This document shows, in pieces, positions 17,724-27,208 of a DNA stretch of 64,000 nucleotides. Within the stretch, counting starts at the first letter, position 1; each line of letters begins with the position of its first letter. The DNA is from NORP259 sp041398705 (GTDB lineage Bacteria > Planctomycetota > UBA1135 > GCA-002686595). The stretch lies in NCBI GenBank assembly GCA_041398705.1, contig JAWKUI010000006.1:62001-126000 (forward strand). Direction: 5' to 3'. The position numbers and the translations under genes were made by a program. The notes under the pieces were generated by a model. It worked only from the letters and a program-made list of their open reading frames with translations. It was not told where the DNA came from and searched no databases.

Positions 17724-19460
17724 ATGATGATCCTCCAACTCCCCCTGCTGGCCCTGGGGTTCGCCCCGGTCGCCTCCACCAACCCGCCTGCCCCCTCCCT
17801 GGCCCCCTCCGTCCTGGTGCTGCCCGGGCAGGACGCTGCCGCTCTGGTCCAGGAGGGACGCACCCTGCTGGAGGCGGGCAAAGCCCAGGAGGCCCTCGCC
17901 CTGTTCGAGAAGGCCGACAAGGCCGCCGGCCAGGATCCCGACGTGCACATCTGGGTGCTGCGCGCCTGGATCGACCTGGGTCGCGTCAACGATGCCCTGC
18001 GCGCGGCCGAAACCATGCGCGACAAGGACAAGGTCGACACCGCGGGTCTCGACTACCTGATCGGCATGGCGTCCTTCCAGCAGGCGCGCAACCTGATGGA
18101 CGGCGGCGGCAACCCGACCGACGCCCTGGGCACCGCGACCGGGTACTTGCAGTCCGCCCTGGGGCGCGACGAAAAGACCTACGCCGACGCCTATGCCACC
18201 CTGGCCCACTCGCTGTGGTACCAGCAGGAATTGGGACTCGCCCTCGACGCGATCAACAAAGCGGTGCAGTACCGCCCGCAATCCGCGAAGGTGCGCACGA
18301 TCGAAGGCGAAGTGCACTTCTCGCTTTACGTCGACGAACGCAACCGCGCCGATGAAGGCGCCGAGGTGCCGAAGGAACACGCCTCCGCCGCCCTGGCCGC
18401 CTTCTCGCGCGCCGCGGAATTGACCGGCAAGGGCGCAAGCGAAGCGGCCTTGCAAGCGGCCATCTGGAGCCGCATCGGCGATGTGCACCTTTGGCTGAAG
18501 GACCTGACCAAAGCGAGCGAGGCCTATGCGGAGTCGATCGCCTGGGCCCCGGGCCGCGCGGACTTCGGGGGCGCGCTTTGGCGCAACCTCGTGCGCGAGG
18601 GCAAGATGGACCTGTACAACGAGACCTTGGCGAAGGGCCTCGAGAACTACCTGAAGCGCAACGGCGAAAAGGGACCGGAAGCGGCCACGATCCTGTGGTG
18701 GCTCGGTTACGGACAGATGAGCGCGGGCCAGCACAAGGAAGGCGAGAAGTCCTTCCTCGAGTCGGTCGAACGCAACCGCAGTTTCGCGAACTCCTGGTAC
18801 TACGTGGGCCTGTGCCGGTACTACCAGAAGGACTACGAAGGTGCGCTCGATGGTTGGCTCGCCTACCGCGACATCGACGCGGCCTCGCTCGCGACCACCA
18901 TCCGCGCCGATGAGGCCAACCAAGTACCGATCGTGGCCTACGCAGCGCGCACGGTGATCCAGGGCGCCCCGAACGCCGACCAAATCCGCAAGGTCGAAGC
19001 GATCACAGCGGTGCTCACCCACGTACAACCGCAGAACAGCGAGTTCTGGAACAACCTCGGCCTGCTGCGCCGCGACCTGGGCGAGTCCATCTGGCGCACC
19101 AAGCAAGAGACTGACCCCGAGCAGGTCCGGGCGATCTACCAAGGCTCCTGGGATGCGTATGATCGCGCGGTGAAACTCGTACCGGAGGACCCGGGATACC
19201 TGAACGACGCCGCGGTCATCCTGCAGTACTACCTGGGAACCGACATCGAAAAGGCGCGCGCCTATTACGAAAAGGCGGCCGAATCCGCCGCAGCGATGAT
19301 CGCGGCCGAGAGCTGGAAGGAACAGCCGGAAGCGAAGCAGGCCGACGAGGAGACCCGCATCCGCACCGCCCTGCGCGACTCGAAGGACAACCTGAAGAAG
19401 CTCGACAAGGGCGAGATCGGCACCCGCGGCCCGAAGGCCAAAGCCGCCGGCAAGAACTGA
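17724..19460 (+). CDS. TPR-repeat secreted protein, paralogue of the preceding gene
   Basis: A 578-residue protein starting MMILQLPLLALGF, a likely signal peptide, followed by TPR-type helices (AALVQEGRTLLEAGKAQEAL, LAFSRAAELT-like segments). Near the end it repeats the pattern of the previous gene: AYDRAVKLVPEDPGYLNDAA, then QYYLGTDIEKARAYYEKAAE. A longer upstream frame overlaps the previous intergenic region and is ignored. It lies 113 bp after the first TPR gene and 8 bp before the next, so it probably heads or shares an operon with the following two genes. No catalytic motif is visible. Confidence 0.82.
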   Translation: MMILQLPLLALGFAPVASTNPPAPSLAPSVLVLPGQDAAALVQEGRTLLEAGKAQEALALFEKADKAAGQDPDVHIWVLRAWIDLGRVNDALRAAETMRDKDKVDTAGLDYLIGMASFQQARNLMDGGGNPTDALGTATGYLQSALGRDEKTYADAYATLAHSLWYQQELGLALDAINKAVQYRPQSAKVRTIEGEVHFSLYVDERNRADEGAEVPKEHASAALAAFSRAAELTGKGASEAALQAAIWSRIGDVHLWLKDLTKASEAYAESIAWAPGRADFGGALWRNLVREGKMDLYNETLAKGLENYLKRNGEKGPEAATILWWLGYGQMSAGQHKEGEKSFLESVERNRSFANSWYYVGLCRYYQKDYEGALDGWLAYRDIDAASLATTIRADEANQVPIVAYAARTVIQGAPNADQIRKVEAITAVLTHVQPQNSEFWNNLGLLRRDLGESIWRTKQETDPEQVRAIYQGSWDAYDRAVKLVPEDPGYLNDAAVILQYYLGTDIEKARAYYEKAAESAAAMIAAESWKEQPEAKQADEETRIRTALRDSKDNLKKLDKGEIGTRGPKAKAAGKN

Positions 19461-19468
19461 GCCCGCGC

Positions 19469-20533
19469 ATGGACCTTCCCCTGGTCTACTGCGAGCACCC
19501 CGGAGAGCGCCACTTGCTGGTGGTCGACGGGGTGCTGCCCGGTTCCGCCGCCAGCCTGAGCCATTGGCCCGGCAACGGCACCCCTGACGCCTGGCGCCAC
19601 GCCCTGTCCACGGGCATCGCCATGAACTTCGTAGCGGCGCCGGCCGCCGAGCAGCGCGCGTTCCTGGCGGGCATCGACGGCGTCGCGAACAACCACTACG
19701 ACACCGACGGGGTGCTGGCGCTCTTCACCCTCTACCACCCCGGGCTCGCGCTCGCGCACCGCGCGCGGCTGGAGCGCTGGGCCACGGCGGGCGACTACTT
19801 CCGCGTGCCGGACGAGGAGGCTTTTCTGGCCGATGCGCTCATCACGGCCTACGCCGATCCGGCGCGCTCCCCCATCGCGGCTTCGCTCGCAGGCTTGCAA
19901 GATAGCGAGCGCTATCTCGCCGCCACCCGCGCCCTGTTCGCACGGATCCCCGAATGGCTGCAAAGCGGCATCGGGGACGAGGCCCAGGCAGGTAGGCCCG
20001 CCCTCGAGTGCCTGCGCCGCGATCAGGAAGTGCTGCGCTCCGCAAGCGCCGTGCCCCTGGTGCACCTGGACCTGATGGTCTTCGAGCTGCCCCAGGGCAA
20101 CGCCGAACTGCCCGGCCGCCACGCCCTCTTCGAAGCGGCCGATTGCGACCGCGCCCTGCTCTTCGCCCCCGGCCCCGGCGGCGTGCGCACGCGACTCTGC
20201 TTCAGCACCCGTTCGTGGTTCGATGCCCCCGGTCGGCACGCCCTGCCGCGCCCGGACTTCGCGCCGCTACTCTTGACCCTCAATCGCGAGGAGGGTGTCG
20301 CCGCGTCCGACGAATTCGCGTGGCGCGCCCAGAACCCCGCCAGCGCCAGCCCCGAACTCTGGTTCGGCCGCGCCGGTCTGCCCCTGTTCGAATCCCACAG
20401 CGACGCCTGGCTGGTGCCGAGCGGCCTCGGCATCGAACGCATCAAGGGCGCAATCCTCGAGACCCTGCGCGACGCCTGGGTCTTCGACAAGGAAGACGAC
20501 ACCACCGACCTCGAAGACATCTTCGCCGTATGA
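19469..20533 (+). CDS. Unknown protein, possibly DUF6687-like
   Basis: A 354-residue cytoplasmic protein without signal peptide. Conserved-looking features are LSHWPGNGTPDAWRHALSTG near residues 31-50, followed by GVANNHYDTDGVLALFTLYHPG around 71-92. The NNHYDTDG motif, with several His/Asp side chains, looks like a metal or active site. From memory this resembles the family labelled DUF6687, which has no known function; I am not certain. Its stop codon overlaps the start of the following metallo-beta-lactamase-fold gene (ATGA), which implies a functional pair, perhaps successive hydrolytic steps. Confidence 0.65.
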   Translation: MDLPLVYCEHPGERHLLVVDGVLPGSAASLSHWPGNGTPDAWRHALSTGIAMNFVAAPAAEQRAFLAGIDGVANNHYDTDGVLALFTLYHPGLALAHRARLERWATAGDYFRVPDEEAFLADALITAYADPARSPIAASLAGLQDSERYLAATRALFARIPEWLQSGIGDEAQAGRPALECLRRDQEVLRSASAVPLVHLDLMVFELPQGNAELPGRHALFEAADCDRALLFAPGPGGVRTRLCFSTRSWFDAPGRHALPRPDFAPLLLTLNREEGVAASDEFAWRAQNPASASPELWFGRAGLPLFESHSDAWLVPSGLGIERIKGAILETLRDAWVFDKEDDTTDLEDIFAV

Positions 20534-21408
20534 ACCTGCCGCATCTCGTGCATGCGGGCAGCGCGTCCGATCCCCTGGTGGTCGTCCGTTCGGACTTCTG
20601 GAACTTCCAGGGCATCGGCACCTGGAGCGGTGACGAAGCGCTGGTGATCGATCCCGGTTTCTACCCCGAGGACATCGCCCTGCTGAGCGCGGCGGTGCGC
20701 ACGCGGGTCGAACGCAGTATCCCGCGGCGCGTGCGACATGTCGTGTTGACCCACAGCCACCACGATCACATCCGCGGCTGGCAGCGCTTCCCCGATGCCG
20801 AGATCACCATGCCGCAGGTCGCGGCGGACAAACCCGCCGACGCCCAGAAGCGCATCTTGGCCGCCAAACGCACCATCGACGACAGCCTGGGCATCGACGA
20901 CAGGACGTTCACCTGGCCCGTGCCCGATCGCACGTTCGAAGAGTCGTGCACGCTCGAATTCGGCGCGGCGCGGGCCGAGCTGCACTTCCTCCCCGGCCAC
21001 TCGAACTGCTCGTGCGTGGTCTGGCTGCCCCACGTGCGCACCCTGTGCACCGCCGACTACCTCGTCTCCCCCGGCCTGCCCTACTGCCGCTGGGAGATGC
21101 CCGCCTTCGAATCCGCGCTCACCTGGATCGAACTGTTCGTGCGCCGCGAGGGGGTCCGGCGCGTAGTGCCCGCCCACAACCACATCCTGGAAGGGCAGGA
21201 CACCATCCTGCGGGCCCTGGCGCTCGAAACCGAGTACGTGGCGGTTCTGCGCAATACGCTGGAAAACCGGCCCCCGGGGGAAGATCCCGCCCGTGGTCAA
21301 ACCCTCGCGCTGCAGGCGATGAAGAACTGGCGCGGCAGCCAGACGCGCGCGGAAGTCCGCCAGGACAGGGACAACGCCCAGCGGATGCAGCAGGCGCTCA
21401 CCGACTGA
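20530..21408 (+). CDS. Metallo-beta-lactamase-fold hydrolase
   Basis: A 292-residue enzyme of the MBL superfamily. The metal-binding motif THSHHDHIRGW lies around residues 77-87. The downstream His of LHFLPGHSNCSCVVW, the Asp of CTADYLVSPG and the His of VVPAHNHILEG complete the dinuclear zinc ligand set. The start at 20530 is set by a 4-base overlap with the preceding gene; a much longer frame starting earlier is that gene read out of frame. Substrate cannot be deduced; glyoxalase II-like thioesters and lactones are common for this fold. Confidence 0.9.
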   Translation: MNLPHLVHAGSASDPLVVVRSDFWNFQGIGTWSGDEALVIDPGFYPEDIALLSAAVRTRVERSIPRRVRHVVLTHSHHDHIRGWQRFPDAEITMPQVAADKPADAQKRILAAKRTIDDSLGIDDRTFTWPVPDRTFEESCTLEFGAARAELHFLPGHSNCSCVVWLPHVRTLCTADYLVSPGLPYCRWEMPAFESALTWIELFVRREGVRRVVPAHNHILEGQDTILRALALETEYVAVLRNTLENRPPGEDPARGQTLALQAMKNWRGSQTRAEVRQDRDNAQRMQQALTD

Positions 21409-21498
21409 CGGGGTTCGGCGGGCAAGTCAGGCCGCCCGTCTTACCGAGGAACCGCAACGGTGCGCGCGAACGCGCCCATCGTTCGATGCGTTTGGGAA

Positions 21499-21533
21499 AC
21501 CTGGCGCGGGCGCCGTGGCGCCCAAGGCAGGTC
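21499..21533. terminator. Palindromic hairpin between convergent genes
   Basis: GGGCGCC (21508-21514) and GGCGCCC (21517-21523) form a perfect stem, nested inside an outer ACCTG/CAGGT pair. It sits between the plus-strand hydrolase gene and the minus-strand HD-GYP gene, where a bidirectional terminator is expected. No T-tract is present. Confidence 0.4.
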
Positions 21534-21547
21534 CTTCGGAAAGCCAG

Positions 21548-22996
21548 CTACGCTGCTTGGCTGTGGTTGTGCACCGCGGCGGGTTCGCCGAACCGTTGCT
21601 GAATCTCGAGGGCCAGATCGCGCCGCTTCAGGAACGACGCCACGATGTTCGGGTCGAGCGCGTTGCCGGAGAGGTTTTCGAGGTGTTCGAGCACGGCCTC
21701 CGGGCTCCAGCTCAGCTTGTACGGCCGCGGCGTGGTCAGCGCGTCGTAGATGTCCGCCAGGGACACGATGCGCGCGGAAAGCGGGATCTGTTCGCCGGCG
21801 AGGCCCGCCGGATAACCGGCCCCGTCCCAACGCTCGTGGTGGAAGTGCGCGATTTCCGCGCCCATCGACACAAACGACAAGTCGGCGTTCTCTTCGACCA
21901 TCTCCCGCAGGATGCGCGCGCCCCACTCGGGGTGGGTCTTCATCAGCGCCCATTCCTCTTCGGTGAGCCGCCCGCGTTTGAGCAGCACCGCATCGGGAAT
22001 CGCCACCTTACCCAGGTCGTGCAGCGGTGCGCAGCGCACTACGTCGCGGATGAATTCCTCGGTGATGAGTTCGACGTAGTGGCCGTCTTCGCGCAATCCG
22101 CGCGCGATCAACTCGGCATAACGACTGACGCGCAAGAGGTGCTGACCGGTTTCGTTGTCGCGCATCTCCGCGACCTTGGCCATCGCCATCAGGGTCGCAC
22201 CTTGGGCGCGGTCCCGCTCGCGGCGGTGCAGTTCGCCCTGGGTCGCGGCGGCGAGCGGCGCCGCCACCAAGTACAGGGTACGGATGTCCTCGGGCGCCAA
22301 GGGTCCAGCGACCGAGCTGCGCACGTCGACCACCAATTCTCCCACAACCGCGTCGCCGATCTCGAGGGGCACGCGCACGAGTTCCGCGCCGCAGGAACCA
22401 TAAGCCCCCGCCTGCACGCGACTCGTCGCATCGCGCGGATCCCAGAGTTCCACCAGGTGGGCGCGGTTCGGGAACAGGGTACCGAGGGTGTGCGAAGCCA
22501 GGTGGGCCATCGAGCCCAGGTCCTGGGCGTCGAACAGGGCGAGCGAGAACTGGAACAGGGCTTCGAGCGCGTGCGCGTGCAGCAACGGCGCGCTTTCGCT
22601 GCCCTGGACCTGGGTGTCCCGGTGCCGGCGGCTGTGTTCCACGGCCTGTTGCAAACGCGTCTGCAGCGCCCCGGTTTCGAGGGGCACCTCCAGGCAGGTC
22701 AGATCCTGGTCGTCGCGCAACAGATCGGCGCAGGCCTCGCTGCCCCCCTGCTCAGCGAGCAGCAACCGGCTGGCATGCGGCGCGTGCATCGCCAGGGTCT
22801 CGTGCCAGGCGTCCGCCTGGGCCCGGAAGCTCTCCGGGTCGATCAACAGGGCACTGACCGCGCCCCCTTCCCTGAGGAAGGTCAACGCGGCCTCGGAATC
22901 CAGGAAGCCCTGCGCAAGGAGTCCGCATTCGCGTGCGGTCTCCAGGCATAGCTCCACCGGGTCAGGCTTGGGGTGAACGATGAGGATGCGGTCCAT
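21548..22996 (-). CDS. HD-GYP domain signalling protein with degenerate receiver domain
   Basis: About 482 residues. The N-terminal 120 residues look like a response-regulator receiver, but the usual acidic pocket is replaced (ILIVHPKPDPVEL). An aspartate in the phospho-acceptor position (ALLIDPESF) remains. A GAF-like region follows (about 150-280). The C-terminal third is an HD-GYP phosphodiesterase domain: LHDLGKVAIPD, KTHPEWGARIL, HHERWDGAGYPAGL and LADIYDALTTPRPYK. This fold hydrolyses cyclic di-GMP. Start is uncertain: ATG codons at 23032, 23014 and 22996 are in frame, and the last gives a standard receiver N-terminus. It is convergent with the MBL gene and divergent from the PLP enzyme gene. 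Confidence 0.9.
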   Translation of the reverse strand: MDRILIVHPKPDPVELCLETARECGLLAQGFLDSEAALTFLREGGAVSALLIDPESFRAQADAWHETLAMHAPHASRLLLAEQGGSEACADLLRDDQDLTCLEVPLETGALQTRLQQAVEHSRRHRDTQVQGSESAPLLHAHALEALFQFSLALFDAQDLGSMAHLASHTLGTLFPNRAHLVELWDPRDATSRVQAGAYGSCGAELVRVPLEIGDAVVGELVVDVRSSVAGPLAPEDIRTLYLVAAPLAAATQGELHRRERDRAQGATLMAMAKVAEMRDNETGQHLLRVSRYAELIARGLREDGHYVELITEEFIRDVVRCAPLHDLGKVAIPDAVLLKRGRLTEEEWALMKTHPEWGARILREMVEENADLSFVSMGAEIAHFHHERWDGAGYPAGLAGEQIPLSARIVSLADIYDALTTPRPYKLSWSPEAVLEHLENLSGNALDPNIVASFLKRRDLALEIQQRFGEPAAVHNHSQAA

Positions 22997-23136
22997 GGCA
23001 GGCCGGAGTGCCATCGGAATTCCGGTGCACACAGCATTAGCCGGCCGGTCAACGTGCTTCCGAACGGGAAAGGATTTCCTTCTGAGAAGCTCACAGGCAA
23101 GGGGATTAGAATGCTTGCCCCAAAACGAGGATCCCC

Positions 23137-24360
23137 ATGAATCGCTTCGACCCCATCGCTTCTCTGGCCAACCTCCGTCACGAATTCGGCGAGCACGGGG
23201 GGGTCAACATGTCCATCGAAACCAGCACCACCTTCACGGTGATGGACGCGGAGACGATGCCCGAGATCTTCCAGGGGCAGCACGGACCCGATCAGGGCGG
23301 CTGTTATCTGTACGGCCGGCACTTCAACCCGACGGTCTATGTGCTCGGGCGCCAAATGGCGGCGCTGGAAGGCGCTGAAGCGGGCTACTGCACGGCGAGC
23401 GGCATCAGTGCGATCTCGGCGACGATCCTGCAGCTCTGCGGCAGCGGCGACCACGTGGTTTCGAGCTACACGATCTACGGCGGCACCTTCGCGCTGCTGA
23501 ATGACTTCCTGCCCGCCAAGTGCGGCATCGCGACCACGTTCGTGGATATCGGCGACCTGGCGGCGGTGGAAGCCGCGATCGGCCCGCGCACGCGCCTGCT
23601 CTACATCGAAACCATGTCCAACCCGACCCTGCGGGTGGCGGACATCCCGAAACTCGCCGCTCTCGCCCACCGCCGCGGCATTCCGCTGGTGGTCGACAAC
23701 ACCTTCTGCCCCCTGGTGGTGTCCCCCATCCAACTCGGCGCCGACATCGTAGTGCACAGCCTGACCAAGTTCGTGGGCGGCGCCTCCGACGCCATCGCCG
23801 GCGCGGTGGTCGGCAGCAAGGGATTCATCATGGGCCTGATGGACCTACACCTCGGGCCGCTGATGCTGCTCGGGCCGACGATGGATCCGCGCGTGGCGTT
23901 CCAGATTTCCATGCGACTGCCGCACCTAGGCCTGCGCATGGCGGAACACAGCCGGCGCGCGTTGGCTTTCGCCCGCCGCCTGATGGATCTCGGCCTGCCC
24001 GTCACCTACCCGGGGCTCGATGAACACCCCGATCACGATCTGCTGCAAAGCCTGCGCCACCCGGACTTCGGACACGGCGGCCTGCTCGCCGTGGACCTCG
24101 GCACCCAGGAGCGCGCGCACCAGTTCATGGAGTACCTGCAGAACGAAACCGCCTTCGGCCTCATGGCGGTCAGCCTCGGCTACTCGGAGACGCTGATGTC
24201 CTGCTCGGCGAGCTCCACCTCGAGCGAGCTGTCCGAAGAGGACCAACGCTGCGCGGGCATCGCCCCGGGCCTGGTGCGCATCTCGGTGGGGTACACCGGA
24301 ACCCTCGAACAGCGCTGGCAACAGTTGCTGGCGGGCCTGCGGCACCTGGGAATGGCGTGA
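23137..24360 (+). CDS. PLP-dependent trans-sulfuration enzyme (cystathionine gamma-synthase/methionine gamma-lyase family)
   Basis: A 407-residue fold-type I PLP enzyme of Cys/Met metabolism. The cofactor lysine is K211 in VHSLTKFVGGASDAIAG; DNTFCPLVVSP is the Asp-containing PLP ring motif, and YIETMSNPTLRVADI and SGISAISATILQL are other family stretches. Length is standard. The sequence cannot separate cystathionine synthase, cystathionine lyase, homocysteine synthase or methionine gamma-lyase, so no symbol is given. It stands alone between a divergent signalling gene and a strong hairpin directly after its stop codon. Confidence 0.93.
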   Translation: MNRFDPIASLANLRHEFGEHGGVNMSIETSTTFTVMDAETMPEIFQGQHGPDQGGCYLYGRHFNPTVYVLGRQMAALEGAEAGYCTASGISAISATILQLCGSGDHVVSSYTIYGGTFALLNDFLPAKCGIATTFVDIGDLAAVEAAIGPRTRLLYIETMSNPTLRVADIPKLAALAHRRGIPLVVDNTFCPLVVSPIQLGADIVVHSLTKFVGGASDAIAGAVVGSKGFIMGLMDLHLGPLMLLGPTMDPRVAFQISMRLPHLGLRMAEHSRRALAFARRLMDLGLPVTYPGLDEHPDHDLLQSLRHPDFGHGGLLAVDLGTQERAHQFMEYLQNETAFGLMAVSLGYSETLMSCSASSTSSELSEEDQRCAGIAPGLVRISVGYTGTLEQRWQQLLAGLRHLGMA

Positions 24361-24365
24361 GTGCC

Positions 24366-24388
24366 TGTTGCCAGTGGCACTGGCAACA
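24366..24388 (+). terminator. Perfect hairpin after the PLP enzyme gene
   Basis: TGTTGCCAGT (24366-24375) and ACTGGCAACA (24379-24388) form a perfect 10-bp stem with a GGC loop, five bases after the stop codon. It is followed by AA then CCGG rather than a T-tract, so it may end transcription with a factor or protect the 3' end. Confidence 0.55.
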
Positions 24389-24467
24389 AACCGGAGTCCG
24401 ATAGAACCCGGGGCACGGCCGGGGGTTCAAAGGGATTGCCCAAGCGGCGTCCCAACCCCCGAAACCG

Positions 24468-26978
24468 ATGCGACCCCATCTCATTCCCCTGGCCCTGCTC
24501 TGCACGGCCCCGGTCCTGGCCCAGGACCTCTACGACCCCGAAACCCTGCGCACGATCGACATCACCTTCCACGACAGCAACTGGTGGACCCTGCTGGCGC
24601 AGAACTACCAGTCGCAGACGATGATCCTGGCGGATCTCACCATGGAAGGCGTCACCTATCCCGATGTCGGCGTGCGCATCCGGGGCAATACGTCCTACAC
24701 GTCCCTGCCGGCCGGGTCTGAAAAGGTCTCCTTGGCCGTGGACATGGATTTCGTCGACCCCGACCAGGATCTGCTCGGCTACAACACGCTGAACCTGAAC
24801 AACGCACACCGCGACCCGACTTTCTGTCGTGAGGTGGTCTACAACAACTTCGTCGCGCGTTACATCCCGAACGGCCGCAGCAACCATGTGTTGCTTACCT
24901 TGAACGGCCAGGAATGGGGCGTGTACGTCAACGTCCAGCAGTACAACAAGGATTTGCTGCGCGACTACTTTGACGACGAAACCGGCATGCGGGTCAAGTG
25001 CGCGAACAACCCGAATGGCCCGGGCCTGCGCTATGTAGGCGCGAGTTCGAGCCTGTACAGCGGCTATGAAATCAAAGACGATGGCGGCCTGGCAGACCCG
25101 TGGGCCGCGTTGATCGCGGTCTGCGACGCGGTCACGAATACTCCGGCGGCCACTTGGCAACAAGCAGACGCCACCTTTGCCATCGATCCGAGCATCTGGT
25201 CGGTGGTGCTCGAAAACCTGTTCACCGATGACGACAGTTACGTGAACAAAGGCGCGGACTTCACCCTGTACCGCGATCCGGTCGATGGGCGCGCGCACCT
25301 GTTACAGACCGACGGCAACGAAACGTGGACGAGCCCGACTTGGGCCATCGATCGGAACTTCACCGCGGCCAACAAACCGGTGCTGAGTCACCTGTTGGCG
25401 GTGCCGGAGTTGCGGGCGCGCTACATGGCGCACATGCGCACGGCGCTGGAGTCCTTCGATTGGGCCCAGCTTGGCGCGGAGCTGTCCGCGGCCAGGGATC
25501 GCATCGACGCCTACGTGTCGAGCGATCCCAAGAAGCTGTACACCTATGCGCAGTTCCTGTCGAACTTCACCGCTTCGGTGACCCTCAGCGGCAGCGGGCC
25601 GGGTGGCGGCACGGTGGTCGGTCTGCAGCCGTTCGTCGTGCAACGCCGGGCGCTACTGGCGAACCACGCAGAAATCACGGCACCGGCACCGGTCATCGAT
25701 TGGATCCACCACGAGCCCACCCTGCCCGCCCCGGGCGATGCGGTCTATGTCACCGCGGATGTGGCGCCCGGTGGTGTGCCGGTGGCTTCGGTTTCCTTGT
25801 ACTACCTGGCGACCCCCGGCTCCTACCAGCAGGTGAGCATGCTCGATGACGGTCTGCATGCGGACTTCGCGGCGGGCGATGGGATCTACGGCGCCCTGCT
25901 GCCGATCACCGCGAGCAGCGGCCAGGAAGTGAAGTACTACGTGGCCGCGACTTCAGCCAACACCTACGGCACCGTGAGCTTCGAGCCGGCTCTCACCGAA
26001 CTCGCCCCGGCGACCCTGCAATACAGCTTCGGCACCAGCGGCCTGCGCATCACGGAGTACTTGTATTCCGGCACCGACGGAGAGTTCGTCGAGTTCACCA
26101 ACACGACCGCCGCCCCCATCGACCTCACCGGCTGGAGCATGGACGACCAATCGGCCTTGCCGGGAACCCTCGATCTCAGCGCGGCCGGAGTACTGGCCCC
26201 CGGCGCGAGTTTCCTCGTAACCGATGCGGACCCGGTTGCGTTTGCGGCGGCTTGGGGTCTCAGCGGAACCGTCGTGATCGGCCCGAACGCGGATGCGGCC
26301 CTGGGGCGGAACGACGAGATCAACTTGTTTGATGCCAGCGGGGATTTGGTCGAACGCCTGACCTATGGCGATGAAGACTTCCCGGGCAGCGTGCGGGCCA
26401 AGGACGCCAGTGCCCAAGGCTGCTGGCAGGCCCTAGGCAACAACAACCCCTTCGGCTGGAGCCTTTCGGTGGTGGGCGACGCCCACGGAAGTTTCGCTTC
26501 CAGCGGCGGCGATGTGGGCAGCCCGGGTGTGTTCGCGCTGGTCACCTGCTCGGGTCTGGGCAACACCCTCTGCGATCCCGCGGTGGCCAACTCGACCGGC
26601 GGTCCGGCTACGCTCACCGCGTTCGGCAGCCCCTATGCCGAAACGAACCGGGTCGTTCTGGTAGCGAGCGCGCTGCCACCGGGTGAATTCGGATTCTTCT
26701 TGAACGGAACCGCAGCGGGCTTCGTTGCGAACCCTGGTGGCAGCATGGGCAACCTGTGCCTTGGTGGATCGCTCGGGCGCTACAACCGTGCCAGCGAGAT
26801 CTTCGCCGCCGATGCGACCGGACAAGGGAGCCTGGCGCTGGATCTCAGCAACACGCCGACACCCACCGGTCCCACGGCGGTGCTCGCCGGCCAGACCTGG
26901 TACTACCAGTGCTGGTACCGGGATACGTCGGTCACGAGCTCGAACTTCACGGGCGCGCTCGAGATCGTCTATCAATAG
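24468..26978 (+). CDS. Secreted CotH-like protein with lamin-tail domain and shared C-terminal module
   Basis: An 836-residue exported protein with signal peptide (MRPHLIPLALLCTAPVLAQ). The first half matches the CotH kinase-like family: IDITFHDSNWWTLL, VGVRIRGNTSYTS, LNLNNAHRDPTFCREVVYNN, VYVNVQQYNKDLLRDYF and LYRDPVDGRAHLLQTDGNETW. A Gly-rich segment and an Ig-like region (about 420-510) lead to a lamin-tail domain (LRITEYLYSGTDGEFVEF, IDLTGWSMDD). The last 130 residues, with PPGEFGFFL, LCLGGSLGRYN and WYYQCWYRD, recur at the end of the gene at 30154-31398. CotH proteins are protein kinases in some organisms; here an extracellular or wall role is inferred. A strong terminator follows. Confidence 0.88.
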   Translation: MRPHLIPLALLCTAPVLAQDLYDPETLRTIDITFHDSNWWTLLAQNYQSQTMILADLTMEGVTYPDVGVRIRGNTSYTSLPAGSEKVSLAVDMDFVDPDQDLLGYNTLNLNNAHRDPTFCREVVYNNFVARYIPNGRSNHVLLTLNGQEWGVYVNVQQYNKDLLRDYFDDETGMRVKCANNPNGPGLRYVGASSSLYSGYEIKDDGGLADPWAALIAVCDAVTNTPAATWQQADATFAIDPSIWSVVLENLFTDDDSYVNKGADFTLYRDPVDGRAHLLQTDGNETWTSPTWAIDRNFTAANKPVLSHLLAVPELRARYMAHMRTALESFDWAQLGAELSAARDRIDAYVSSDPKKLYTYAQFLSNFTASVTLSGSGPGGGTVVGLQPFVVQRRALLANHAEITAPAPVIDWIHHEPTLPAPGDAVYVTADVAPGGVPVASVSLYYLATPGSYQQVSMLDDGLHADFAAGDGIYGALLPITASSGQEVKYYVAATSANTYGTVSFEPALTELAPATLQYSFGTSGLRITEYLYSGTDGEFVEFTNTTAAPIDLTGWSMDDQSALPGTLDLSAAGVLAPGASFLVTDADPVAFAAAWGLSGTVVIGPNADAALGRNDEINLFDASGDLVERLTYGDEDFPGSVRAKDASAQGCWQALGNNNPFGWSLSVVGDAHGSFASSGGDVGSPGVFALVTCSGLGNTLCDPAVANSTGGPATLTAFGSPYAETNRVVLVASALPPGEFGFFLNGTAAGFVANPGGSMGNLCLGGSLGRYNRASEIFAADATGQGSLALDLSNTPTPTGPTAVLAGQTWYYQCWYRDTSVTSSNFTGALEIVYQ

Positions 26979-26998
26979 AAAAGGAGTACGAGGAGAAG

Positions 26999-27040
26999 CG
27001 GGCCCCCGATGCTGATGGCATCGGGGGCCCGTGTTCTTGT
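26999..27040 (+). terminator. Intrinsic terminator after the CotH-like gene
   Basis: A perfect 14-bp stem (26999-27012 with 27018-27031; arms CGGGCCCCCGATGC and GCATCGGGGGCCCG), loop TGATG, followed by TGTTCTTGT. It lies 20 bp after the stop codon and is the clearest Rho-independent terminator in the window. Confidence 0.85.
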
Positions 27041-27208
27041 ACATGCGCCCGTTTGGCGAACTGCTCGCAAGCGCGCACGGCCACCTGGAATCGCACCGCT
27101 TGCACTCGGTGGAATTTCGCCAGGTTCCTTTGAACCCGCCTGCCTCGCTGACGTTGCAGAGCTGTCATCTCTCCATCGCGCGGCAATGTGAACCGCGTCC
27201 TGAATCCC

